Notes under the pieces: model-generated
Told to the model about the DNA's origin: nothing
The model's input: only the letters and a program-made list of their open reading frames with translations
The model's database searches: none
Shown here: one piece after another, positions 47,071-58,830 of the stretch
Position numbering within the stretch: position 1 is the stretch's first letter
Layout: each line of letters starts with the position of its first letter
Made by a program: the position numbers and the translations under genes
Source: Ochotona curzoniae
Lineage: Eukaryota > Chordata > Mammalia > Lagomorpha > Ochotonidae
NCBI RefSeq assembly: GCF_017591425.1
Contig: NW_024465751.1
Coordinates: forward strand, 7,502,001-7,566,000
Direction: 5' to 3'
Length of the DNA stretch: 64,000 nt

Positions 47071-48828
47071 GCTTAGTGCTAGAAAGCTCCCTGCAAATGG
47101 CAATCCCTTGAACTTTGTTAGATTCCTGGGAGGAAAGCAACACAGCTATATGCAGAACTTCAGGGCAGATTCCCCTTTAGAGACGACTTGGTTCTGTGCC
47201 TTCCTTTCCATACCCAGGAAACAATGGGATTTAAACTGCGCTCCTAGTTGTTCAGTGGTAAAGAATGTTTCCTGCTGTATAATTCTAGATTCTCCTGATT
47301 TCTGATGTGGTTTAGAGTGGAAGGAATGGAGATGTACAGTAAAGGTTAGCTCCTCAGGCCTAGAGAACTCAAATTCCCACTTCAGAGGTCTTCAGGACTA
47401 GCTTTCAGTTCTGTTCAGAGACAGTGAACCCTTGGAATACCCCTACTGATACAAGAATTTTGGAGCATCCAAAATCTTGAGGCATAGTAATTTCTTTTTT
47501 ACTAACAAGGTGATTTATGCTGAATTTCTATTTTATAGACGTGGAGCTTTGGGCCATATTATGTCCATTCACCTCTGGAAGACTTGAATCTGAAGTTACG
47601 CATACATGACTTACCCCAACACAGGTCCTGAAGCTCTACCTTTGAGTGAGAGTCCCTGGTTAATTATGAGCCATACATTTTTGCTAGGGGAATCAGGGTC
47701 TGTCCTTAAGAACCCACTGAGAGAGAACAGCTAAAATCTTGCACCTGGACTCAATCTATGGGCCCTTTTCCTGTGCTGACTCTATCTTTCTCCTTCCACT
47801 ATAATCGACTAGAACTGTGACTGTGTTTGAGTTCTGCTAATGCTTCTACAGAATCATCAAACTCAAGTATTGTTTCAGAGGACCACAACTCAAGTGAGGG
47901 CTTTTTCTCTTCTTTTCTTCTTTCAGCACATGCTGTTCCATAATTTCAAATTATTGTAAAACTTATGATGTATATTATAATGCATGTGTATTCACTACAA
48001 CGTTCAAGTACTATCTAACATGCAGGTGCTCTGTTGCCAGATTCATAATTCTGGCAAAACTTTGCTTATATCTTACATTTCTATAGATTCCACACAACTA
48101 AGGATGGTACATGCAATAAAATGAGTTGACTAGTTGCATATGGTAGAGTTGGCAGTGGGATTCATGCAGCCTGTCAACCAGAAATGTTAAGGAGGAATCA
48201 ACCAATCTTTGCCTTAGTATACAGGCAAATATGTCAGACAGCAAAGGATTAAGGGGGATTAAACACTATAAGAAATCATTGTCTGCCTAGAACAGACGTG
48301 AGAGAAAGGAAACAGAAAAATGTGTAGCTGAGATTACACAAAGCTTATATTAGAAATTGGAGGATGAACGGAACAAAGTGCACAGCAGTTAGCCAGGTCC
48401 TAAGAGAGGCAGTTGTGCAGTAAATTAATACGGTCTTCTCTTATTAAGATTAGCAGAGATTGATTCAGCACAGGTAAGCCCAACAAACGTGAACTCTCAG
48501 GGTCAGGGTAGTCATGGTGTTCTTGAGCATGCTAATGCTGGGAATGAGATGCGAATTGATTAACTATGGGTGGAAGGAGACATGAATCATAAAGTAATTT
48601 GCTTGACATGGCAAAGACCATCAGCAGCAGAGCGCTGCTCAAACTCTTCCCTTTTGAATACTTGATACTCTTTATCAGCTTTAGAATGGTACTTTCTACA
48701 AAATACCATTCTGAAAATTATACAATAATTTTGTCTGAAAATTAATGAGGAATCCATCAGCCATCTATACTCCTATTTTTCCTAAAAAGAAAACATGTCC
48801 ACTCATTAGATATTTGGAGATTATTTAT
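47071..48828. other. Unique intergenic sequence
   Basis: No repeat or gene could be recognised. The 78-codon frame at 47069-47305 has no motif. Confidence 0.4.
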
Positions 48829-49143
48829 TATTTTTAAAAAATTATTGGAAAGTCCAATATACAGAGAAGAGGAGAGACAGAGAAGAAGATCTTCCTTCCG
48901 ATGATTCACTCCCCAAATGGCCACAATGGCCAAAACTATGCTGATCTGAAGCCAGGAGCCCGGAGCCTCTTCTGGGTCTCCCACATGGGTGCTAGGTCCC
49001 AAGGCTTTGGGCCATCCTTGACTGCTTTCCCAGGCCACAGGCAGGGAGTTGGATGGAAAGCAGGGCCACTGGGATTAGAAAAATGCCTATATGGGATCCC
49101 AGCACACCACATGCAAGGTGAGGACTTATAGCCACTAGGCTAA
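48829..49143 (-). mobile_element. C-SINE, antisense, nearly full length
   Basis: 'attattggaaagtccaatat', 'ccgatgattcactccccaaa', 'caggccacaggcagggagtt' and 'gccactaggctaa' are present. The last few bases of the head are missing. Confidence 0.91.
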
Positions 49144-49799
49144 ATTTTTGATCAGCCTGCAGCCAATGAAGGGAGCAAGTATCATGTTCTTGAGAAATAA
49201 TAGAGGTGGAAGTTTCCAATTAAAAATATCAAAAGTAGGAGAAAGTCAATGTGGTTTTAAAGGTAAAAAGTATTTAAAGCAGGATTTCAGTGGACAAGAA
49301 CCAGGGATTTCCAAATCTGTCCTTAACTTTAGTGAACAAATTGTCAATCAGAGTCCAATTGCAAAGTTACATGAAAGAAAACTGAAATGTCAGCATCACA
49401 AGCCTTCAGAAACTGACATGTCCTTTTGAGAACTTTCATCAAAACACAGATTCCAAAAGACATCAGGACCCAGAAATGTACATGTGACTGTCACAGAGAC
49501 CTTCACACTTTCAAAAAGTCATCTCTAAAACACAGACCTAAAATGACAGTTAATACTTGGGAAAGTATTAACCTTCATCTCTTCATCCTGGACACTTTCA
49601 AGACACAGAAGACTGAAAGTTGAGCAGGCCTGATTAAGCTTCAAGACAGCAATGAACTTTCTCTTCTGACCTTCTTGTCCTTAAGCCCACATGGTGCAAG
49701 GACTCAGGCACCAAGGCAGACTCTCAGGAATAAGCCTAGGGAGAATCTCCAGGTCAGTTAAAAGTGTCTTCACGTCCCAGAAACTAGTATACAAGTAGA
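49144..49799. other. Unique intergenic sequence
   Basis: Two chance frames (49148-49429 and 49426-49623) overlap by 4 bp on the plus strand. Neither has a recognised motif, and I do not call them genes. Confidence 0.4.
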
Positions 49800-49885
49800 G
49801 GACATGGTTTTAGTTTCTGACTATAACTTCACCACTTTCACTTTTTTGGAAACTGGACAAATTATTCACCTTTTCTGTGCTTGTT
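49800..49885 (+). mobile_element. MIR-like relic
   Basis: 'aactggacaaattattcacc' then 'ttttctgtgcttgttttatc' parallels the MIR 'gggcaaatcacttaacctct' and 'ctgtgcctcagtttcctc' blocks. It is cut by the SINE that follows. Confidence 0.5.
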
Positions 49886-49897
49886 TTATCAACTCTT

Positions 49898-50243
49898 TTT
49901 AAAGTTTTTTTTTTATTATTATTCTTTTTATTGGAAAGTCAGATATACAGAGAGGAACAAAGACAGAGAACAAGATCTTCCATCTTGCTCTCTTGATCCG
50001 TTCCCCTAGCTGCAGCACAACCAGAGCAGAGCCAATCCGATGCCAGGAGCCAGGAGCCTCTTCCGGGTCAACCAAGTGGGTGCAGGATCCCAAGGCTTTG
50101 GGCTGTCTTTAATTACTTTCCCAGGTCACAAGCAGAGATTTAGAAGGGAAGTGAGGCTGCCGGCACTAGAACTGGTGCCCATATGGGATCCAGGTGCATA
50201 TAAGGTGAAGATTTTAGCCACTAGGCTACCTCACTGGGTCCGG
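49898..50243 (-). mobile_element. C-SINE, antisense, with target-site duplication, inserted in MIR-like DNA
   Basis: Antisense tail with T run, 'aagatcttccatcttgctct', core, and head 'ctacctcactgggtcc' are visible. Flanks share tcaactctt (about 49889-49897 and 50248-50256). Confidence 0.9.
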
Positions 50244-50256
50244 TTTTTCAACTCTT

Positions 50257-51284
50257 AAAGTGATTGCATAGTGTAGGAGCTGCCAAGTGCATTAACTAAG
50301 GAGAGTGCTGTGAATATACTAAAGGAGAATTAAGTGAATGTACTCTTAGCCACAAGAAATTCAGAAGGGGAAGTTTCTGCAATGTAGATGGTCTGAAACC
50401 AACTTGAGTCATGGGTATAAAATGAACATTAACTCCATCAGAAAGCATTCAACTACCTGACCACATTCTCACTTCCATAGAAGTGACAGATATGTTGTAC
50501 ATATCACTTAAATATCTTAGATGTTAATACACCCCATCATTGTAATTGGCAAACCAAGAACAGTTGCCCAGGTTCTGAGTCCTTAGAGTCTGAAGGCGTT
50601 CTTTCCTCACACACTGCTAAGGTTTTTCTAGAACACAGTCCCAGAACAGAACGGTTTCATTCACACAACTTTGTTCAGGATTGAAGTTTTCATCAGACAG
50701 CAGTTTATCAAATGGTGCAAGCAATTCCCAGTTGCTATGTGAGCAACAGAAGCCTGTTTGGCCCAGATCTGACATACGGCCTGCCAGAGCACTCGGGAAG
50801 CTTCTGTGGTCAGCGTCTTGAACCTTCACCCTCACGTCACATTCTCCCCTTCATGCACGAGTTCTGTTAGTTTCAGAAATGATTAAACAGTCCAAAGCAG
50901 CAGATAATTACTTCACTGTTGTTAGATCCAAAAATCCCAAGTCAAGATATTATTTTTTTTTCTATCGCAACGTTTCACTTTTACTTAGTTCTTGCTTGTT
51001 GTTGTCACCACAAAATGACTCATCCTTCTGCCTTACTCATTTCTATCTGATGGTTGCCACCATATTATCTTCTCTGGTCAGACATCTTACAGATCCACCA
51101 TCCCACTCATTCTCCCCTTCTTCCCTTCACACCATTTCTATTCAGAGTTCCTTCGAAGGCATAAAATCAACTCTTCTTTTAGGTTTTCTGCTTTTAGATA
51201 CAGCCTTCACCTTGTTTGCAATTCCAGAAAAAGATCATTTGCCCTGATGTGTGCCTTACCATTGTTGTATGAATTTCTGTCTTC
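50257..51284. other. Unique intergenic sequence
   Basis: The 122-codon plus-strand frame 50879-51247 is Ser/Leu/Thr-rich with no recognised domain. Base composition resembles its flanks, so I do not call it a gene. Confidence 0.4.
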
Positions 51285-51296
51285 AAGAAATATCTT

Positions 51297-51642
51297 GGGC
51301 CTGGTGCAATAGCTTAGTGGTTAAAGTCCTCACTTTGCATGCCCAGAATCCCATATGGTCATCGGTTCTAATCCTGGCAGCTCCACTTCCCATCCAGCTC
51401 TCTGCTTGTGGCCTGAGAAAGCAATCGAGGACGACCCAAAGCCTTGGGGCCCTGCACCTGTGTGGGAGACCTGGAGGAGGTTCCGGGCTCCTGGCTTCAG
51501 ATCAGCATAACTCCGGCCATTGTGGCCATTTGGGGAGTGAATCATTGGAAGGAAGATCTTCTTCTCTGTCTCTCCTCCTCTCTTGTATATCTGACTTTCC
51601 AATAAAAATAAATAAATAAACAAATCTTTTGAAAAAAAGAAG
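51297..51642 (+). mobile_element. Young C-SINE with intact A and B boxes
   Basis: Head 'gggcctggtgcaatagctta' includes a full A-box match tagcttagtgg (51310-51320). A B box ggttctaatcc follows at 51364-51374. The core is complete and the tail has aaataaataaataaa. Flanks: aagaaatatctt (51285-51296) and aagaaatgcctt (51643-51654). The two promoter boxes are spaced as in tRNA-derived SINEs. Confidence 0.95.
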
Positions 51643-51842
51643 AAGAAATGCCTTAAAATCTTGGTCTTCTATTGGCTTCCTTTTGTTCTCTTCATTTTTA
51701 AGAACTTAGATGCCTTTGTCCATTTAACGAGGTATCAGGAGCTAAAGTTAAACCCACACTATCACTTCTTCGTTTAGCCTAACTGTTATATTGTAAAGTT
51801 CAAGCTATGTGTAGAATATTACTTTAAAATGATGTGTATGCG

Positions 51843-51968
51843 TTTATTGCTTTAAAATAAATCTAAACTTCAGTGCCTATTTCCAAATTTTTTTAGACAG
51901 CAAATATTACATCCACGGCAGTGAAGTCTAGGCCAGATACATAATTCATAAAATATAGCACAAAATAA
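51843..51968. repeat. Diverged direct duplication, copy 1
   Basis: Shares 'tttattgctttaaaata', 'ctatttccaaa' and 'cataattcata' with 52285-52408 in the same order and spacing. I do not recognise the sequence as a known repeat family. Confidence 0.75.
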
Positions 51969-52284
51969 TAAAAGAGGGGGACTAAACTCAACAAAAAATG
52001 GTATTAAAGTAAAAGAGATGGAGTTTTCTATCATGAAACCTTAATCTTTCAATCAATTTTCTTTTCCAGAAATAACTAAATACGTCTTTCTGGAAATACA
52101 CACCATAACTCTAATGGTTTCTTTTCCTGCTCTTAATTTTTAATAGTTATTTAGTATGTATTGATACTTCACTTTCACAGTTAAGGAATTTATCACAATA
52201 AATTACATGTGAAATCTTTCTCACATCTCAGTAAAATAGCCACTTATAACAATTATATAAACACGGGATTCTTAGTCGCCTAAA

Positions 52285-52408
52285 TTTATTGCTTTAAAAT
52301 AGATGTCAACCTCCATATCTATTTCCAAAAATTTTAGATAGTGTCTGTTGCTTACATGGCTGTGAACTCCAGACCAGTTGCATAATTCATACGATACAGC
52401 ACAATATG
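52285..52408. repeat. Diverged direct duplication, copy 2
   Basis: Second copy, same strand as 51843-51968, about 316 bp downstream of its end. Similarity fades on both sides, so the unit seems to be about 125 bp. Confidence 0.75.
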
Positions 52409-54359
52409 TAAACACATTCTCCTTTCTAAAGGATCACTAATTTCAAATAAAGCAACACAGAGTTTTACACCAAGCACAGAGCCCTTCTAATGCTTCACAT
52501 AAATACCCATAGTAATATTTGACCAGATATCTGGAGTATCATGGTCCAGCCACGTTAACACATGCCATGGCCCACCCCCAGCAATGCCCATGTTTCCCTT
52601 GTCCTATGAATGTTTAAATAGTGATATAATGGTTATAACGTGTAATCACGTAAAGATATATCATGGTTGCTTCAGTATAAGAAGTGCAGGATGCCCATTT
52701 TCATGCTTCCCATGATCTCACATCCCCATGTCCTAGTAGACAGGAAGCCACCAATAGCATTCAAGTATCTCATCACTGAACAAACTAGGTGAAATGGAGC
52801 AGTCTTCCAACACCTCACAGTCTGATGTTCCATGGCAGGCCATGAGTTCATCACAGAAAATGTAGCTGCTGTTTCTGAGTTAGAGTGCCCAGTTTTTACC
52901 AGCCCTCAGATCCAGTCTCCTGTGGGCTAACGCAAGTAACATGAGAGCTTCAGGTAGAGTTTCTTGGTGTGACAGTTGACAGTTCTTGTTCAAGTTACTT
53001 AGAATCTCTAGAGGAACCTCCGGAATGCATCGGCTATTTAGGAATATCTCTACTGTTGCTTGCCTCTTTTCTGATGAGAGAGAGAGAGAGAGAGAGAGAC
53101 TCCCGTGTGGGTGGTAGGGATCCAAATACTTGACTCGTTATTTGCTGCCTCCAAAGATAGGCAATATTACACATTTTGCTAACACATTGAATAATTCAGC
53201 TTAGAGGATAGCTCTTCTTTCCTCTTTGCTGTGAGAAGTATGTTCCATTACATGTCTTATTGTCCAGCACATATCTACAATGTCTCTTTAAAATCTCCTG
53301 TCCCTTTCAGGAGGCCTATTTAGAACTGTAAATGGACGAGATACAACCAAAAAACTGCACAATTTATACTGACATTCGGAAGCTAAAAAGAAGAATAAGT
53401 GGTGACATTTATGCTCAACTAAAACAAGAAAAAGCTTAATCCTTCACCAACTATCAGGTAAAATAAGAACCCGACCTATAGAACTCTGATAGGGTTCTAT
53501 CAGATAGGGACTTGGTGTCAGCAAGTCCTATGAATAAGCAGAGGAAAGTGAGATCAACAAAATGAAGATTACTTAAAAGTATGTTTATACTATAGTTAAG
53601 AAGACAGATTATCATCTTAACTCATGCAAATGGGCAAATGTTACTTTTACACTCAGTAGAACTCAGAAGTAACATTCCTTGGAAAGAACAAATTAGATAT
53701 GACTTATAGGTGATGGCAAGACATGAAATTGGGATTCCACACTAAAAAGAGAGATCATTTTCCTTACTAGGGAGAGATACCTGCAGTGAGAAATAATTGG
53801 AAATAATTCTTTAGCAAACATGCTGGATCACAACAAGCCAGATGGTTATTTTTGCCCATAACATATTCACCATGTGAAGCCAAGCACTTGTTCCAATAAA
53901 AATTTGGAGGAAAATTAACTATCTCTGTATTTGCTTTCTCTTTATCTACGTGGATGACAGACTTTCTAAGAAGAAATAATGATTCTTTAGCAAATAACAA
54001 TACTAGTTGATATCAGTAGTAATAGTTTGCCTTATAAATGTCCAGCTAAAGTTTAAAGTAGCTGATTTTTTTTTTTGTTTGCCTCTTACAGAACACAAAG
54101 GACAACTACAGATAAAATTTCATAAAACTGCTCTGGGTTTTATAAATATATATGCTGCAACTTTGATGCAATATAACAGATGGAACACACTGAACTGACA
54201 GCACTCAATAAAATGTCAATGAAAGAACAAAACAAAATAATATAAATCAAGAGAATAGAAATGGATTCATCATAGCACAAGAAAATAGTCATTATTGGTC
54301 CATTATAGGGTAAAAGGTAGCCTAGAATATTCTGGAAGCTGGATAGCTGACAAAATAAT
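52409..54359. other. Mostly unique sequence with an old C-SINE scrap
   Basis: A (GA)n tract at 53076-53099 followed by 'tcccgtgtgggtggtaggga' looks like the antisense CT run and part of an old C-SINE (about 53070-53155). Nothing else is recognised. Confidence 0.4.
53076..53099. repeat. (GA)n microsatellite
   Basis: About 12 perfect GA units, placed where an antisense C-SINE would have its CT-rich 3' segment. Confidence 0.92.
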
Positions 54360-54485
54360 GGTGGCTGAAAAGGAAAGGAGAGCTTCAGCCTGGAATTTGC
54401 ATGTGGAATACTGCCCCCAAACTGGGAGCAGTGTCCCCACTTGACACTATGAAACTCCAGACTTGGCAAGGGATGCTGCAAGCCC

Positions 54486-54590
54486 AAGGTGGACCTGCGA
54501 CCCCGGGCTGACAGGGGAGCAAGGTGGACCCGTGACCCCGGGCTGACAGGGGAGCAAGGTGGACCTGCGACCCCGAGCTGACAGGGGAGC
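54486..54590. repeat. 35-bp GC-rich minisatellite, 3 copies
   Basis: Units at 54486-54520, 54521-54555 and 54556-54590 differ at only a few positions. Each contains aaggtggacc, gaccccg and gctgacaggggagc. The block stands out in AT-rich DNA and creates the low-complexity part of a 165-codon minus-strand frame (54140-54637). The surrounding GC-rich piece (about 54380-54680) may be part of an unrecognised repeat such as an LTR. Confidence 0.95.
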
Positions 54591-55224
54591 AGCTGTTCCC
54601 CTGTGGGAGAGTCAGTGACACCCCTCACACTCTGCATTCAGAGCCTTATCTTCCTCACTCCCAGGCAGCACAAGAAGGTCAAATCGCTTCCCAAAACTGA
54701 GAAAAACATGGTCTTTGAATAGTTCTCCAAATAAGACTAATCTCTGGAGGCAGAGAGTCAGTATTTATAAAATAGCAAGTCATGGACTCAGGACTCCCAG
54801 ATTCAGAAAAGTGTCCTGTGTGCACACTGTGCGGTCCAAACACTGAGAAGGTTTTTATCAGAAGTGTCCTGTCTTGTTAATATGGTGAGAACTTCTCTGC
54901 AGCTCTGAAATCATGGGGAGAAAGTTCCAATAACAACTGGCTGAACTGGTGGCAATCAATCCAGGAAAAGGCTTAAATTTAATTTAATATTATTTCAGGA
55001 AAATACGTTACTGACTGTATTCTAAGGCTAAAAATAAATTGTATAGAAATATTTTATATATATTAGCAGGTATTTTGGGGGGCTATAAGAACCCACTTTA
55101 TTCTTGATCAGGAGCAATAATCGATCCACATTATTCTTGGGTTCCATTTGATGACACATAAAGAAGATTAGATATTTTAGTTAGAAGGAATTCCTTGGGT
55201 GTTACTTACGGAGTACAGAGTGAC
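54591..55224. other. Unique intergenic sequence
   Basis: No gene or repeat landmark is recognised. Confidence 0.4.
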
Positions 55225-55570
55225 TATCCAAGACAATGCTGTTCAATTTCAAGTGATGTTCATTGCAGCACAATCAGTAATTGCGAAAACATGGAAGCAA
55301 CCGAAATGCCCATCAGCAGAAGATTGGATAAGAAAGCTTTGGTTCATCTACTCCATGGAATATCACTTATAAAAAAAACAAATGCAGTTCTTGAAGGTTA
55401 AATGGCACAATGGAAACTATAATGCTAGATTGGTCTAAATTGTAGGCTATACCCGAATGGGATAACTGAGATACCTCACTTTTGGGAATGGCTTGACAAT
55501 AGAACAAATAGCTCCCTTTAAATCTTGAGTATCTTCTAAACATGCTTCCCCCTCCCCAAATTTTTGACTA
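55225..55570 (+). mobile_element. LINE-1, sense, 5'-truncated 3' end
   Basis: 'gttcattgcagcacaatcag', 'acatggaagcaaccgaaatg', 'cccatcagcagaagattgga' and 'actccatggaatatcactta' are standard LINE-1 3' landmarks. The short frame at 55195-55401 is a by-product. Confidence 0.75.
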
Positions 55571-55580
55571 GCAATCTTCT

Positions 55581-55637
55581 ATTTTTTTGTTTGGTTGGTT
55601 TTGGTTTTGTTTTGTTTTGTTTTGTTTTGTTTTGTTT
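55581..55637. repeat. (TTTTG)n microsatellite
   Basis: A T/G run with about six perfect tttgt-phase pentamers at its end, following tttggttggtttt. Confidence 0.92.
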
Positions 55638-57039
55638 ACGCATGATGACTAATTAATTTTTTTCTACTAGAGTATTGTCATTGCAAGGGATTCTTATTAC
55701 ATTGCATTATGTGACACAGTTTTATAGGCACTGGGATTCCCCCCAAGCAGGTATGTTTTTTAAATGAATATTAATTGACTTCAATATAATTTAAAAAATA
55801 ATTATTGACTACCCTCCAAGGTGAAAAGTAACACGAAACATACACAAATGTTACATTCTTGTTCAGAGTTTCATTTTTCATGGGGACACGAGTGGTAATT
55901 TGTAAACTACATATTTTGGAATCCAGCAAATAAAACAAATAAATCAGAGATAAGAAGAGCCAGGTTTCATAGTTTTAGATATAGGAGTTATAAATATGGA
56001 AAGGAATAGCGAGGATCCTGCGGTTTGGGACCAGAATTAGAATATCAGTCGTTGGATATGGAAATAGACACACCTCTGTTTGGTCAGAGGATTAGCGGTG
56101 GTGACACCACAATACTAGTGCAAAGATGGTGATTACCTAGTACCATTCTCCAAGTATCAGAAAAATGGTTGATTCAAAAGCTCAGGCAGAAAAACACAAG
56201 CTGAGCTGCAGGATCTTTTCCCAGTCTGCTATCTGTGAAAGCAAGAAAACGCTAAGAAATAACTAGGAAAATTGAAAAAAAAAAACAGAAGTTAAATAAA
56301 TGTAAATGATTAAATGAATAAATATTTAAATGATTAAATGACTAAATAAATCAGAAGTTAAGTAAATAATAATATGCGGTAATTGGAAAGTCAAAATAGA
56401 AAATCACCAAGTGACAATCATCACAGAAATAATTATTTTAGGCCAAATTCATCTATGAATAAAATAAGTGGAGAAAAACATGATAAGGATCGGAACAGTC
56501 ATATGTTCTCAAAATAAGTATTATAGCAAGTTATTTATTAATTATAATGATAAAGTATTTACTATACTGGAAAGAACTTGCAAGTCACCACCACTTTAAC
56601 AAAATGACTAAGTTATCTTTTTGGGGGCCATATTGATACCAACTGCCTCCTGATACAGTGCAGTAAGAATGATCACCACTTGTGTACTATTCTCACCCAA
56701 AGCATGTAAACTAAATTTAATTATAAGAAGATAGCATGAAGAACGAAGAACGTCCTTTAAACAAAAAAAAAAAAAAAAGAAGAATGCAGCACGACTCTTC
56801 AAAATGATCAAGAACATGAAAGAAAAAGACTTAGGAACTGTCAGGTAGAAAATGTAAAGTCTGTGTATGATTGCTTCTTTCTTCCCTGAATAAAGACTGG
56901 CATCCGTACCACTGTGGCCTGTCATTGCAGGGGCGGGTCTCTACTCCCCTCCCTGTCAGATCTCTCCTTTAATCCCTGCCACCCCTCTGCTCTGCAGGCA
57001 TGATGCCTAAGTTCCAGCTTACAAATCTGCCCCGTGACC
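55638..57039. other. Unique AT-rich sequence
   Basis: An imperfect (AAAT)-like patch lies at about 56290-56370 and an A run at 56763-56777. No gene is supported, including the 105-codon minus-strand frame 56608-56925. Confidence 0.4.
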
Positions 57040-57660
57040 TCTCTGTTTCTCAGAAAACTCATTCGTAACTCAGAGAAGAATTGACCGTGATTTAACAGGT
57101 TGATGATTTATAAACATTGAATGGAGGCATTTCTCATTTTACTATTTGTTGCACAATGTGTGTTTATGATGAAGCTATCAAAGCAAGCCCCAGGGAAGCC
57201 GCCAGTAGGTTTCTGAAGTGATTTTCTGACCATCTATTTTCATCAGCCTCATGCGGTTCTGCACCTATTAACAACAATACTTTGTGGTTCAATTTCATTG
57301 TGAAAGCCATCAGTTCAAAACCACCTGAATCAAATTAAACGCCAAAAGATTCCATCAAAATGATCCAATTAATTTTAACTAATTTCACCCATTTTGGCAA
57401 TCCAAACACTGGAAACTATGTCACTTTTGCCAGAGGACACCAAGAAAATTTTCTCTTGCATCAAGACCTTTGCTGCCTGTTTCTTTACAAATTGTACCCA
57501 ATTGTTTGTGTTAACACCTTGATAAATGTTACAAGTCTCAGTTCCAATAATTGTAGGAAGTCACAGTTTTGTGTGACTCAAACCGCTTCCCACATAACAG
57601 CAGAATCCTCTGCTAAAGTCAGATGCTAATAGTGAACCTGAGGAAGTTTAAAAGGCACAT
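57040..57660. promoter_or_regulatory. Candidate conserved non-coding element
   Basis: No repeat landmark, balanced composition and dense developmental factor motifs: a SOX-like aacaat (57273-57278), a RUNX-like tgtggtt (57283-57289) and a homeodomain aattaatt (57367-57374), plus further attgt words. The style is that of vertebrate non-coding conserved enhancers. This is my judgement without an alignment. Confidence 0.3.
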
Positions 57661-58195
57661 GATGCCCCTCAAATTGAATTTTTACCAAATGTCCTAGGCG
57701 CTTGCCGCTTCACTCTCCTCTTGATCCCCTTTGCATTATAGCCCGACCCTCTGACATCGCAACAATCCACGTTCCAAATGAAAAGGCCTCATCAAATCCT
57801 GCATATCCTCAGCCTTTGAATGCCTCCATCCCTAACAAGCCAAGACCTTAAACACACATTCTCAGCCTTTTGATGAGAGCAAAGTGTGAGTTAGGCTTCA
57901 GCAGTTACACATATGTGCGTGATTCCGTGACTTGCTGACAGGTGAGGGAAGAAAACGTCGCGTGAAACAGAGGGATGTGGAGTGATGTGCAGCACTGCGG
58001 GGTGGACGAGAAGCAGACGTCCTGGTGGAACAATTTCAAAACCAACATTGTTCAAGCAAACTATGGTGTCTTTGTAAACCAGAAGCAGCAGCGGCTTCTC
58101 CATAGAAACAATCAAGTAATGTAATTTGAGAGTCTATTTTCTATGTGATACAAATTCCAATCTTGAATGCTTTATTTTTTTGAAATTGTTTACTT
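57661..58195. other. Unique sequence
   Basis: No gene or repeat is recognised; several CpGs occur around 57950-58020. The 74-codon minus-strand frame at 57891-58115 has no motif. Confidence 0.4.
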
Positions 58196-58223
58196 TTATA
58201 TAGTATAACTTATATAGTATAAC
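58196..58223. repeat. 14-bp tandem repeat, 2 copies
   Basis: ttatatagtataac is repeated perfectly (58196-58209 and 58210-58223), followed by a partial third unit. Confidence 0.9.
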
Positions 58224-58334
58224 ACATATAACTTATTTTAAATACACGATTTTAAAAGAATAACGACCATTGTGCCCTTCCCAGAGGTTTTCTAAGGTGA
58301 ATCTTATCCAGTAAGGATTTTGGGGAGAGAAGTG

Positions 58335-58595
58335 GGTGATATTTGGCCTTGATGGCTAAAACACCGACGAGGATGCCGATGTCTCAGAGTAGAGCATCTG
58401 AATTTGACTCCGGGCTCTAGCTCTGAACTGCAGTTCCCTGTTAATGTCCACCTGGCAGCAACAGCAAATGGCTTAGAAGTTATGTTTCTAATTCCTGACT
58501 TCTACTCCTGGCTGTTGGCCAACATTTGGGAAGTTAACAACCAGATGAAAGTATTCCCTGCCCCTGTTTCTCTATAGATGCTTATAAAATATATT
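58335..58595 (+). mobile_element. Old C-SINE
   Basis: 'atatttggccttgatggcta', 'gaatttgactccgggctcta', 'gaactgcagttccctgttaa' and 'caacatttgggaagttaaca' give the older C-SINE layout with a decayed tail. Confidence 0.65.
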
Positions 58596-58674
58596 ATGTT
58601 AAAAAGAATTTCATCATTTCCTTAAGCTATCTAAGGTAGGTTCTGATATGTTTTGTAATTCATGACTAATATAA

Positions 58675-58830
58675 CCATCACTACCATCACACCTAATAAA
58701 TTTTCATTGTAGGGCAATCTATGTGCCAGGTTATATTCCAGGTTCTAGGTAAACAATAGATGACACTGTAAAACTGGAAGGATTTAATGAAGGATTTTAT
58801 CTCATCTAGAACTCAGCAGACACATAAACA
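58675..58830. mobile_element. L2-like relic
   Basis: 'ctatgtgccaggttatattc' and 'caggttctaggtaaacaata' match the 'atgtgccaggcactgttcta' block and what follows in L2-type repeats. Confidence 0.5.

Noticed and set aside
49148..49623. Two overlapping frames resembling a small operon or bicistronic gene
   Set aside because: This is mammalian intergenic DNA; neither frame has a motif and the 4-bp overlap is coincidental.
51310..51374. tRNA gene suggested by A and B boxes
   Set aside because: The boxes belong to the tRNA-derived head of a C-SINE. No cloverleaf with an acceptor stem is present.
51251..51619. Plus-strand 122-codon frame ending with a Ser/Leu-rich part
   Set aside because: Nearly all of it lies in the 51.3-kb C-SINE. 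Similar peptides appear in frames over every other C-SINE in the window.
54486..54590. CRISPR-like look: three repeats of 35 bp
   Set aside because: The units are directly adjacent with no spacers, and the context is a mammalian genome. It is a minisatellite.
54140..54637. 165-codon minus-strand open frame, the longest in the window
   Set aside because: About a quarter of it comes from the 35-bp minisatellite (35 is not a multiple of 3, so the repeats are read in shifting frames). The rest is AT-rich with no domain. It looks like chance openness in a GC-rich patch.
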